Assembly: GCA_028706295.1 (NCBI GenBank)
Contig: JAQWBQ010000034.1
Coordinates: 1 to 35,247, forward strand
Reading direction: 5' to 3'
Length of the DNA: 35,247 nucleotides
Source: Bacteroidales bacterium
GTDB lineage: Bacteria; Bacteroidota; Bacteroidia; Bacteroidales; FEN-979
Each line of letters starts with the position of its first letter. Positions within the stretch are counted from its first letter, which is position 1. The notes below the pieces were generated by a model, which worked only from the letters and a program-made list of their open reading frames with translations, was not told the DNA's origin and did no database searches. Position numbers and translations under genes: made by a program. Below, piece by piece: positions 24,622 through 35,000 of the stretch.

Positions 24622-27600
24622 ATGTTGAACAACATCATTAAATTCTCCCTGAACAACAGGTACCTGATCCTGTTGGGTTCGGTGGTACTGGTGGTTTTCG
24701 GGATGAGGACCGCCATGAACATGGATGTGGATGTATTTCCCGATCTGACTGCCCCCACGGTGGTTGTGATGACCGATGCCCATGGAATGGCTTCGGAAGA
24801 GGTGGAACGGCTTGTCACCTTTCCCATCGAATCGGTCGTGAACGGGGCAACCGGCGTCAGGCGCGTACGTTCTGCCTCGATGCAGGGCTATTCTTTCGTT
24901 TGGGTCGAATTCGACTGGGGTACCGATATTTTCAAGGCCCGCCAGATCGTTTCGGAAAAACTGATCAGCGTTGCATCGAAAATGCCGCTCGGTGTGAGCG
25001 ACCCGGTTCTGGCCCCGCAGTCGAGCGTGATGGGTGAAATATTTTTCGTCGGGATCCAATCCGACAGCACCAGCATGATGGATTTGCGAACCCTTGCCGA
25101 ATGGAACGTGAAACCTTTGATCCTGGCAACAGGCGGCGTTTCGCAGGTGACTATCATCGGGGGCGATTACAAGCAGTACCAGGTATTGGCCGACCCGGTG
25201 AAGATGAATTATTTCAAGGTGACAATGTCGGAACTTGCACGGGTTTGCCAATCCATCAGCGCCAATACGACCGGGGGTGTACTACGGGAATTCGGGAACG
25301 AATACGTCGTGCGGGGAATGGCACGTACCGCTGATCCGGAGGCGCTGGCAAACACCTTCGTGAAATCGGTGAATGGCAAACCGGTGCGGGTCGGCGATGT
25401 TGCCGATGTTCGGATCGGAGCAGCTCCCAGGATGGGATATGCCTCTGGAAACGGCAAACCGGCCATCATCATCTCCATCTCCAAACAACCCAATGCAAAT
25501 ACTCTTGAAGTGACCCGGGAGATTGAAAAAAACCTCCATGAAGTCCAGAAATCCCTGCCTCCCGATGTGGTATTGAATACCCGGATTTTCAGACAGGCCG
25601 ATTTTATCGAGACCTCCGTAAACAACGTTCAGCGTGCCCTGATCGAGGGCGGGATTTTCGTGATCATCATCCTTTTCCTGTTCCTGGGCAGTTTCCGTAC
25701 AACCCTGATCTCGCTGCTTGCCATCCCGCTTTCATTATTGGGAGCCATTCTGGTGCTGAAAGCGCTGGGTATGAACATCAACACAATGAGCCTCGGCGGA
25801 ATGGCCATCGCGATCGGTTCACTGGTCGACGATGCCATCATCGATGTGGAAAATGTGTACAAACGCCTGCGGCAGAACAGGATGAAACCCGAAACCGGGC
25901 GACAGTCGTCGTTCACGGTAGTGTTCGAGGCGTCCGTCGAGATCCGGGCCTCCATCCTGAATGCAACTTTTATCATTATGGTAGCATTTCTTCCCCTGTT
26001 CTTCCTCTCAGGAATGGAAGGCAGAATGCTGCGGCCACTCGGCATCGCATTCATCGTCTCCCTTTTCGTTTCGCTGGTTGTTGCCATGACACTGACACCC
26101 CTTCTGTCGAAAATGCTGTTGACCGATGACCGTTATCTTTCAAAAAATGAAAAAGAAAAATGGCTGGTCCGGCACCTGATATTTTATTATGAAAAGTCAC
26201 TCGAATGGGCATTGCGCCATAAAAAAGCGGTAGTGCTTTCAGTCCTTGCGCTCTTCACACTCTCCCTGATCCTTTTCTCCACCTTCGGACGCAGTTTCCT
26301 TCCTGAATTCAACGAAGGAGCCCTGACCCTTTCAGTCATAACCAAACCCGGCACCTCACTCGATGAAAGCAACCGACTTGGAAACCTGGTCGAAACAGAA
26401 ATGCTAACAATCCCGGAGGTCTGGAGCACCGCCCGGCGAACCGGGAGGGGCGAACTGGATGAACACTCCCAGACCACCAACAGCGCTGAGATCGATGTAA
26501 ATTTCAAACTCGAAAAGCGCAAACAGCAGGAATTTATGGCCGATGTCAGGAAGACCCTCTCTGCGATTCCGGGCATTGCGTTTACGGTAGGGCAACCTCT
26601 GGGTCATCGCATCGATCACATGTTGTCGGGAACCCGGGCTAACATTGCCATCAAAGTGTTCGGAACCGATCTGAACCGCATGTTCCTGACGGGGAATGCC
26701 ATCAAAAATGCAATCAGCGGGGTTGAAGGACTGGTGGACGTAAATGTTGACCAGCAGATAGAAACCCCACAGGTTCAGATAAGAGCTGACCGGAACATGC
26801 TTGCGCAATATGGCATCACCATGGATCAATTCAACGAATTCGTGGAAGTCGCCTTTGGTGGGGAGAAGATGACCGATATTTACGAAGGTCCCCGAAGTTT
26901 TGACCTGATCCTGCGGTTGAATAAAAATTATACCGAATCCCTCGAAGGAATGCGGACTGCACTGATTGACGCGGAAAACGGACAGAAAGTGCCGCTTGAA
27001 CAGGTAGCGGAGATCATTTCAACCACCGGGCCCAGTAACATCAGCAGGGAAAATGTACAACGCAAAATGGTGGTCTCGGCCAATGTGACCGGTCGCGATC
27101 TGAGGAGCGTGGTCAGCGACATTCAGAAAAATATCGGTGAAAAAGTCACCCTGCCCGAAGGGTATCGCATTGAATATGGCGGACAGTTTGAAAGCGAGGC
27201 CCGGGCCTCGAGAACCCTGCTGATAACCTCACTCATTGCCCTGATCGTCATCTTCCTGTTACTGTATCAGGAATTCAGGGATTTCCGGCTATCCGGTGTG
27301 ATCCTTCTGAACTTGCCGTTAGCTCTGATCGGAGGCGTCTTTTCCATCTGGGCTACCTCGGGAATCCTGAGCATTCCTGCAATCATCGGTTTCATCACCC
27401 TTTTTGGTATTGCAACCCGAAACGGGATTTTACTGGTATCGAACTATCAGCGGCTGCGGGAACGGGGAACCTCGGTTTATGAAACTGTGATCCGGGGATC
27501 GTCCGAGCGTTTGAACGCTATCCTCATGACTGCCCTTACCGCGGCCCTGGCGCTGATACCGCTGGCTATGCGCGGCGACCTGCCGGGAAATGAAATACAA

Positions 27601-27717
27601 AGCCCGATGGCCCGGGTGATCCTGGGCGGGTTGCTGACCTCCACGATGCTCAATATCTACATCGTTCCCATCATGTACAATTTGCTGTACCGTCGTAATA
27701 ATGCTAAAATCCTGTAA
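24622..27717 (+). CDS. Heavy-metal RND efflux pump, CusA/CzcA-like
   Basis: This 1031-residue inner membrane proton antiporter has the family opening NMDVDVFPDLTAPTVVVMTDAHGMASEEVE. It shows the metal-branch motif GSLVDDAIIDVENVYKRL near residue 400, two big periplasmic loops, and the C-terminal helix region FITLFGIATRNGILLVSNYQRL. The metal (Cu/Ag or Co/Zn/Cd) cannot be fixed from sequence alone; the His-rich partners suggest a soft transition metal. Gene order His-rich protein, adaptor, pump, channel forms a complete export system across both membranes. Confidence 0.94.
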   Translation: MLNNIIKFSLNNRYLILLGSVVLVVFGMRTAMNMDVDVFPDLTAPTVVVMTDAHGMASEEVERLVTFPIESVVNGATGVRRVRSASMQGYSFVWVEFDWGTDIFKARQIVSEKLISVASKMPLGVSDPVLAPQSSVMGEIFFVGIQSDSTSMMDLRTLAEWNVKPLILATGGVSQVTIIGGDYKQYQVLADPVKMNYFKVTMSELARVCQSISANTTGGVLREFGNEYVVRGMARTADPEALANTFVKSVNGKPVRVGDVADVRIGAAPRMGYASGNGKPAIIISISKQPNANTLEVTREIEKNLHEVQKSLPPDVVLNTRIFRQADFIETSVNNVQRALIEGGIFVIIILFLFLGSFRTTLISLLAIPLSLLGAILVLKALGMNINTMSLGGMAIAIGSLVDDAIIDVENVYKRLRQNRMKPETGRQSSFTVVFEASVEIRASILNATFIIMVAFLPLFFLSGMEGRMLRPLGIAFIVSLFVSLVVAMTLTPLLSKMLLTDDRYLSKNEKEKWLVRHLIFYYEKSLEWALRHKKAVVLSVLALFTLSLILFSTFGRSFLPEFNEGALTLSVITKPGTSLDESNRLGNLVETEMLTIPEVWSTARRTGRGELDEHSQTTNSAEIDVNFKLEKRKQQEFMADVRKTLSAIPGIAFTVGQPLGHRIDHMLSGTRANIAIKVFGTDLNRMFLTGNAIKNAISGVEGLVDVNVDQQIETPQVQIRADRNMLAQYGITMDQFNEFVEVAFGGEKMTDIYEGPRSFDLILRLNKNYTESLEGMRTALIDAENGQKVPLEQVAEIISTTGPSNISRENVQRKMVVSANVTGRDLRSVVSDIQKNIGEKVTLPEGYRIEYGGQFESEARASRTLLITSLIALIVIFLLLYQEFRDFRLSGVILLNLPLALIGGVFSIWATSGILSIPAIIGFITLFGIATRNGILLVSNYQRLRERGTSVYETVIRGSSERLNAILMTALTAALALIPLAMRGDLPGNEIQSPMARVILGGLLTSTMLNIYIVPIMYNLLYRRNNAKIL

Positions 27718-27718
27718 G

Positions 27719-28918
27719 ATGATAAGATTTGCAATAAAGATATCAGTTGCGCTCCTCCCTGTCATTTTGATCGCGTGCCCCCTGTTGAGCCGGGCGCAAT
27801 CAACCGTGGAAAACGTTTTACTTCGGGTCGAACAGAATAACACCACCCTGGCCGCCCTTCGGAAAATGACCGATGCCGAAAAAATCGGAAACAGAACGGG
27901 ACTGGCACTGCAGAATCCCGGAGCGGCTTTCGATTTTTTGTGGGGAAGTCCGCAGGAGATCGGCAACCGCACGGATATTTACATCAACCAGTCGTTCGAC
28001 TTTCCCACGGTTTATGCTTTTAAATCTCAAATTGCATCGATGAAAAATGAACAGGCTGAACTGGTATACCGGGAACAACGTACCGGGATCCTGCACCGGG
28101 CTCATTTAATCTGTATTGACCTTATTTTCCGAAACGCAGAAAAAACGGAATATTCGAAAAGATACCGCGACGCGCAACTGTTGCAGGCAGGTTATGAAGC
28201 AAAACTGGAGCAGGGAGAGGCCGGGATCCTCGAACTTAACAAGATTCGGTTGACCGTTTTGAGTTATGCGCAGAAGCTGAAAAATACCGACATTGAGTTG
28301 GAAGCGCTTCAATCGGAACTGGCCGGACTGAACGGAGGCCAGATCATCTCAATTAACGACAGCATCTATACCGGACCGCAAACGGCGGTCGATTTCGAAC
28401 AATGGTACGCCCGTTCCGAGTTAAAAAATCCGTTATTTCAATGGTTCAGGCAGGAACTGTCGATAGCCCGGAAACAGGAGCAGTTAAATTTCAGCCAGAG
28501 TTTACCAGGTTTCCAAATCGGCTACATGAGCGAAAAAACAGTCGGGATCCGGTACCAGGGGATCACGGCAGGGATCACGGTCCCCTTATGGGAAAACCGG
28601 AACAAAGTCAGGTTTGCAAAGGCCAGGTCGATGGCTGTACAAAGCATGGAAGCCGATGAAAAATCCAGGTTTTTCAATGAGATGAAAACCCTGTTCAATA
28701 AAGCGAACGCATTGAAAACAGGACTTTCCGAGTATCAGCAAAAATTCGCCCTCCTCAACGATCCTGCCCTCCTTCGGAAAGCGCTTGATCAGGGGGAGAT
28801 TTCGCTGATCACCTTTTTATCAGAACGGTCGTTATATTACCAGGGTGTCGACGAAATGCTCGCAATGGAACATGATCTGAATATCCTGTGGGCCCGTTTG
28901 ATGAAGTATCAGTTATGA
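27719..28918 (+). CDS. TolC-like metal efflux channel (CusC/CzcC-like)
   Basis: The start chosen is ATG 27719, one base after the pump stop; an in-frame ATG at 27701 inside the pump gene is possible. The result is a 399-residue protein with a signal peptide (IKISVALLPVILIACPLLSRAQS) followed by outer membrane efflux protein repeats (ENVLLRVEQNNTTLAALRK, NRTGLALQNPGAAFDFLWG, KLEQGEAGILELNKIRL, ALDQGEISLITFLSERSLYYQ). It is the last gene of the metal operon and faces the giant secreted-protein gene, with two hairpins in between. Confidence 0.85.
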   Translation: MIRFAIKISVALLPVILIACPLLSRAQSTVENVLLRVEQNNTTLAALRKMTDAEKIGNRTGLALQNPGAAFDFLWGSPQEIGNRTDIYINQSFDFPTVYAFKSQIASMKNEQAELVYREQRTGILHRAHLICIDLIFRNAEKTEYSKRYRDAQLLQAGYEAKLEQGEAGILELNKIRLTVLSYAQKLKNTDIELEALQSELAGLNGGQIISINDSIYTGPQTAVDFEQWYARSELKNPLFQWFRQELSIARKQEQLNFSQSLPGFQIGYMSEKTVGIRYQGITAGITVPLWENRNKVRFAKARSMAVQSMEADEKSRFFNEMKTLFNKANALKTGLSEYQQKFALLNDPALLRKALDQGEISLITFLSERSLYYQGVDEMLAMEHDLNILWARLMKYQL

Positions 28919-28954
28919 CCGAAATATTTTTTCATGCAGGAAGGGGCTGAAAAC

Positions 28955-28999
28955 AGGTAGAGCCACGACAGGATTGAAATTCCCGTCATGGCTCCACCT
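28955..28999. terminator. Long hairpin after the metal operon
   Basis: An 18-bp stem with a few mismatches (arms 28955-28972 and 28982-28999) encloses a 9-nt loop. It starts 36 nt after the channel gene stop and can fold on either strand. There is no clear T-run, so it may work as a 3' stabiliser or a factor-dependent end. Confidence 0.55.
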
Positions 29000-29018
29000 A
29001 CGCGCCCAATTAAAACAA

Positions 29019-29040
29019 TCCGGAGGGTGATTCCTCCGGA
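29019..29040 (-). terminator. Terminator of the giant surface-protein gene
   Basis: Perfect 8-bp arms TCCGGAGG (29019-29026) and CCTCCGGA (29033-29040) surround a 6-nt loop. On the - strand the stem is followed by TTGTTTTAATT, as expected for an intrinsic terminator 17 bp past the stop codon at 29057. Confidence 0.8.
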
Positions 29041-29056
29041 CTGCTTTAGGTCATGA

Positions 29057-32000
29057 TTACCGGTTAACCAGAATCTTCTTAACGACTTTGTGTTCGCCGT
29101 TAAGGAATACAACAGAGTAAATTCCCGTTGCAACCGGCCGGAGGTCGATCACTTTCTCAAAGGTGCCGTTAACCCTGACATCTCCAAGTTCATAGATTTT
29201 CTCTCCGATCTGGTTGTAAACGGTGATGGTGTAAATATCACTTACCGGGCTCGTCATGGTAACCGCGAATCGCCCGTCGTTCGGCACCGGATAGATGCTG
29301 AAATTGGCTTCGTTGGTCTCCGCCTGACCTGTAACAACTACCCATTCTTTATTCGAGATCGGCGAGGAACATCCGTTCACGGTCACCACACACCAGTAAT
29401 ATCCCGTGTTGTTAATGACCGTGTAGGTCTGGCCTGTAGCTCCCGGAATTGCCGTCCCCTCGTAATACCACTGGTTTCCGGTGGCCACGCTGCTGGTCAG
29501 CACGTTGCCGTTGATTGTTACCGTCGGTGTATCGGGTATGGCATTCATGGTAACGTTAAGCGTTGAAGCAGCTCCTTCACCGCAACTGTTCGAGCCTTTC
29601 ACGGTGATTGCTCCGGTTCCCGGATTTGGTCCGAACGAAACCACGATGTTCCGTGTCCCGCTTCCACTGGTGATGGTCGCTCCGGCCGGAACGGTCCAGA
29701 CATAAGCTGTTGCCCCGGTAATTGTCTGCACGCTGTAAGCAACGCCGGTAACATTCACACACACGCTGGCCGGACCGGCAATGGGTCCAGCTGCTGCCGG
29801 CAACGGGTTCACAGTTACCGGGAAATTGGGTGATACCGGACCATTACCACAGCCGTTGGTTCCGGCAACGGTGATGTTGCCCGAAGTTGCAGATGTTCCG
29901 TAATTTACAGTGATAAAGCGTGTTCCGGCGCCCGTCGCAATGGTGGCGCCTGCCGGCAAGGTCCAGGTATAACTGGTGGCGTTGAGGATTTCGGTGGTTG
30001 AGTAGGCTATATTGTTCTGGCCGGCGCAAACTGAGCCTGTCCCTGTGATCTGACCCGCCGCGTTTGGCATCGGGTTAACGAACACAGATAACTGGGTAGG
30101 CGTAACAGGATTACAACCGCTGGCGCTGGTATAGGTCAGGGTCAGCCACTGGGTGCCTGCTGTGTTCCAGGTAACGTGTATATTGTTTGTACCGAGTCCG
30201 GAAGTGATTACACCTCCCGGAGAAATCGTCCAAACGTAGTTCGTCATGCCCGATTCGGTGTAATAGACGTTGTTGGTCGTTCCGACACACGGATTGTTCC
30301 CGCTGCCAATCGTCGGAACCGGAGCAGGATTTACGGTCACCGTGTAACTAACGGGCACCACTGCAGCGCATCCGTTAACATTGGTATAGTTTACGGTGAC
30401 TGCCTGTGCGCCTGATCCATTCCAGTTTATGGTTATCGAATTACTTGTCGGGGTGCCTCCCGCGGTCACTACGCCTCCTGCGGAAACCGACCACACATAA
30501 TTGGTCATCCCGCTCTGAGTTGTATAAACAACGCCCGTTGTGTATTGACAAACAGAGGCATTCCCCGTGATGGTCGGTGTTGGCAGGGCGTTAACATTCA
30601 CGGCATAGGATGTCGGTGCGATTGCCGTACAATTAGAGGCATTCGTATAGTTTACCGACACGGTCTTCGCGCCTGTAGTGGCCCAGGTTACAGTGATGGC
30701 GTTGGTACCGGCGCCCGAGGTGATCGTACCTCCTGCCGATAAGGTCCAGGTATAACCTGTCATACCGGTTTCAGTCGTGTAAATGTTATTGGTCGAATTA
30801 ACACAGGATGAGGCAGGACCGCTGATCGTGGGTACCGGCAACGGATTGACCGTCACGGCAAGCGAGGAGGAGGGTCCGGCGCCACAGGTTCCTGTACCTG
30901 CTACCGTAACCGGTCCTGATGTACTGCCGAAGGTCACCGTGATGACGTTGGTGCCCGATCCGGCTGTTATCGATGCGCCGGCAGGTAGTGTCCATTGATA
31001 ACTCGTTGCATTGGGGATTGTTCCAACCGAATAAACGACTCCGGCTGAATTGGCGCAAATGGTCGCAGGCCCGGTGATTGGTCCTGCCGGAGAAGGCATC
31101 GGACACCCTGTCATGAAGGTCATGTCTGTGCCATAAATGGTTCCCCCGGAGTAGACACCCTTAACCCTGAAATGGTAGGTGGTATTGTTCAGAAGTCCGG
31201 ACAGCGGAGCGTTGACCGGAACAATTGCGGTTCCGGTAACAGGTGAAGGCGATCCCGCAACAGTTGATCCATAGGCAGGAGTCTGTCCATATTCGAAAGA
31301 TACTGCTATCGAATAGGTAGCCGGATCAATGGTGCCATTCAGCGTAGCAGAGGTCATCCCGATGGGCATGGCCGGATCGGTAGTGGCAACCGGTTGCTTG
31401 ATGGTAACCAGCGCGTTGGCAGTGGAGGTGCAGTTCAATGGTGAAGTTGCTGTTGCCGTATAGGTGGTGGTCACGGTCGGTTTGGCGTAAACGACCGGAT
31501 AATTGGTTCCGGCAACATATGCTACCGTTGCACCGGCGTCGGTATAAAGTCCTGTCACAGGATTCCAGGTGATGGGAGCCTGGTAATTCCCTGTGATTAC
31601 TACGTTATCGATGATCCAGTAATAACCCCAGGCGCTCTGGTAATTGTACCGGATCATAACGTTTGGCTGGTTGATGTAAGCTGTCAGGTCGATGGTCGAA
31701 ATGGTGGTGGCCTGTGCGTTATTGGTGGTGGTTCCCTGCGAGCCGATGAGGAAATAGTCGGCCAGGGTGGTCCACGATGATCCGCCATTCGTAGAGATCT
31801 CGACAGCGGCAGTGATATCGGCGCTGTATTGCAGGTATATCTGTTCAAAGGCAAGCGACAGGGTTGAATATCCTACCGTACTGAACGAGGGTGATGTCAG
31901 CATGGTTACGGTTGTAGAGCCAGAACCACCTGCGTCGGCATTGGTAAAGGCGAATTTTCCGCCATCCTGCGTGCTGAAGTTGGTAAATGCATGCGATGAA

Positions 32001-35000
32001 ATGTTGAACGGGCAGTCCTCATAGTGCCAAGCTCCTCCCAGAGGAGATGACGGGCCGTTGGTTATCACCCACAAGGGCGCCGAGGTGTTGAAATTTTCCT
32101 GAAGCAAAACCTGGGTGGGGATGGTTCCGCCACTTGCAGTCAACTGCTGTATCGATCCGATGTAAAGCGATGAGGTGGCGGGCGTCACATTCAGTGCTGA
32201 AGGTGAGGGATTTACGGTAACAATCTGTGAGGCTGTGTTGGAACAACCGGAAAAAGGCCCACTCGAATTGTCGGTTGCCGTAACCGTGTAGGTGGTGGTC
32301 ACTGCTGGTGAAGCGCTCACGGTGGCTCCCGTCGGAGGAGTGGTGGCGGGTGACCAGGAATAGGTATAACCCGTATTGGTGCTGCTGGCGGTGAGGGTGG
32401 TGCTTTGTCCGCTGCAAATGGTTCCGGGAGTTGCATTGGCTGTAACAGCGGGTGGAACGTTGATGGTGGCCACAACCGGTACACGCGGTGAAGAGCATGC
32501 CGCAGAGACCTGCCAGTTATAGAAGTTATAATAATAGGATGAACCGGTACTCGATGTCAATGAGATTACACCCGGAACAGTATAGGGGAAGGCATCGCCG
32601 CCTGAATTCCGGATTATACCCGGGTTGGTCGTTGCAGTGATCTTATATCCGGTACCGGCAGGGATCACCCAGTTTACCGGAACGGTCTGAACAACAGGCG
32701 CTGAGGTAGAACCCTGAACAGTGGTTACTCCGGAATAGGTGGCAATCGTGTTTGAGCCCTGTACCACGGTGAAGGTGAAAGCTGATCCGATTGCCGGAGT
32801 CGGGTAAATATCCAGGCTTAGGATCGTTACCGTCGCAGCGATCACATCGAAGTTGATACCGGAAGTGGTGGTTGTTTGAGACGACAGGGAGGTCGAAATA
32901 CCGGTGTTGGGGGCTCCCACGCTCGCAGTCGTTTCCGGTCCCTGGGTGGCAACATAATAAGTCGTGGTGGCTGGTAACAGAGGTGTAATGAATGTGCTAC
33001 CTGTTCCAACCGATGTTCCGCCCGACGGCAGGGTGTACCAATTGATGGTACCGGAGGATGCCGTTGCGCCAAGAGTCAGGGTTCCGGGACCGCAGCGTGT
33101 TGCAGGAGTGGTAGAGGTAATCGTGTACTGAAAAGTAATTTGAACGGGGGTTGACGTAGCCGAAACCGGACCATTCTGACAGGTCACCGTACACTTGTAA
33201 TATAAGGGAGCGTTCGGAGTAAGCGTCAGGGTCGACATGTTCGCCCCGGTGATATCGGTATAAGTCACGTTATCGGGTGAACTTTTCCACTGGTAGCTTA
33301 CTCCGGTACCGGATGTGGCATTCTGTAACGACAGTGTTACGGATTGGCCCGAGCATAAGTTGTTCGCCGTAGTCATGGTATTGCCGGGAGTAGGCGTTGT
33401 GCAGGTAAAGATCGGGGTTCCGTTGAATTCGTCGGCTCCGATATCGGGGGCGACGCCGGTTCCGGTGTAGCCGGGTTCACCCTGGCGGATATTCCCGTCA
33501 AAGTCGTCAGTAACCGCAAAGGGCGCTGTTATCCTTATACCGCCGCTTTCAAGGTAAGTCGCCGTGGCCGGATTGATGTGCAGGTCATAAGGCGGTGTTA
33601 CGGAATTCATGAACACGGGCATCACGCTGACACTGGCGGCATCACGCGGTGAAACCAACGTTTGGAAATCAGCCAGGGTTTGATAGGAATTGGTGCCATC
33701 ATAGTGGATCACATTGGTCGCAGTGGGCGTTCCGGCGTAGAAATTATTGTAATCGGAGGTATTGGCGTAAGAGGTAAGCGTAGTCGAGCTCCTGCGATAC
33801 GCCGAGGCATGATAGGTCGTGCTTCCCGGCGCTGTGCAGAGGTTGACAAAATTATTATTGCGCAAATCAACCGTCGGGGTAGTTGAAATATAGACGGCGC
33901 TGGAATTCCATGCTGCCGTGCTCGTGCTGGTTGCGTTCAGGAACACCGTGTTGTAATAGAGTCCCACGTTGGTACCGCCTCCGACATAGATACCATTGAG
34001 TCCGGTTGTACTGGTGGATGCGGGAGATTTCAAATCACTGATATAATTGTTGTAGGCGTAAGCATTACCGGCCCCCGAAACATAAAGACCATAGCAATAT
34101 CCGGAGGTTCCGGCCATCGTGGCATTATAGAATTTATTTTTATATACGTAAGAACCTGTTGATGCTCCATAGGTATATAATCCATAGCTGTAACCGTACC
34201 CGGTAGCGGCGTTGACCGTGACATTGTAAACCGTGTTGTTATAAAACAGGTTGTTGTAATAACTATAGATCCCGTAAATATACCCGTAGCCTGATGAGGT
34301 ATTCGTGATGCTCAGGTTGTAAGCGGTGTTATCGTGTACAGATCCCATATTGGTAGTTGCCGGATTGGAATAAACACCATAAACGGCTGCTGAAGAGGTA
34401 TGAGCGGTCGTGATCGACTGATCATGTACCGTATTGTTGTAAACTGTTTGTGAGGGTGCAGAGTTTGAGGCATAAATACCATAGAGGTAACAGGTGTATG
34501 CTCCCTGCGCGGTAAAGGCATTTCCCGATACCACGTTATCATGGATCGATGTGGTGGCTGTTCCCAGAATCGACATACAGTACATATAAGCTGTGGCTGC
34601 ACCGCCTGTTCTTAGGTTGTTGGTAACGGTGTTGTTGTAGTAATTTATCGTGCCGCCTGTGCCCGATGTGGTATAACACAGGTAGTTATAGGCGCTGCCG
34701 CCGACGACATTGTTGTTCACAAAGTTACCGTACATGTTGGTATTAAACCCGGAGGCGCCGTTATAAATACCATAGAAGTAGGCTGTGGTAGCGGTGGGAT
34801 AGGTACAGTTCTGCACGGTATTGTTGAAGATATTGATGGTGTTGGAAGTACCCGATGTGCCGATACCCGAATTATAAATCGCGTACAAATAGGTTGTAGT
34901 CCCTGCGCTTTCGAGTGTGACGGTATTACCGGATAAAGTCAGATCGGCATTGTTAGCCGTACCGCCGTAAATGCCGTACAGTGCAGCGGTCGTTCCGGCG

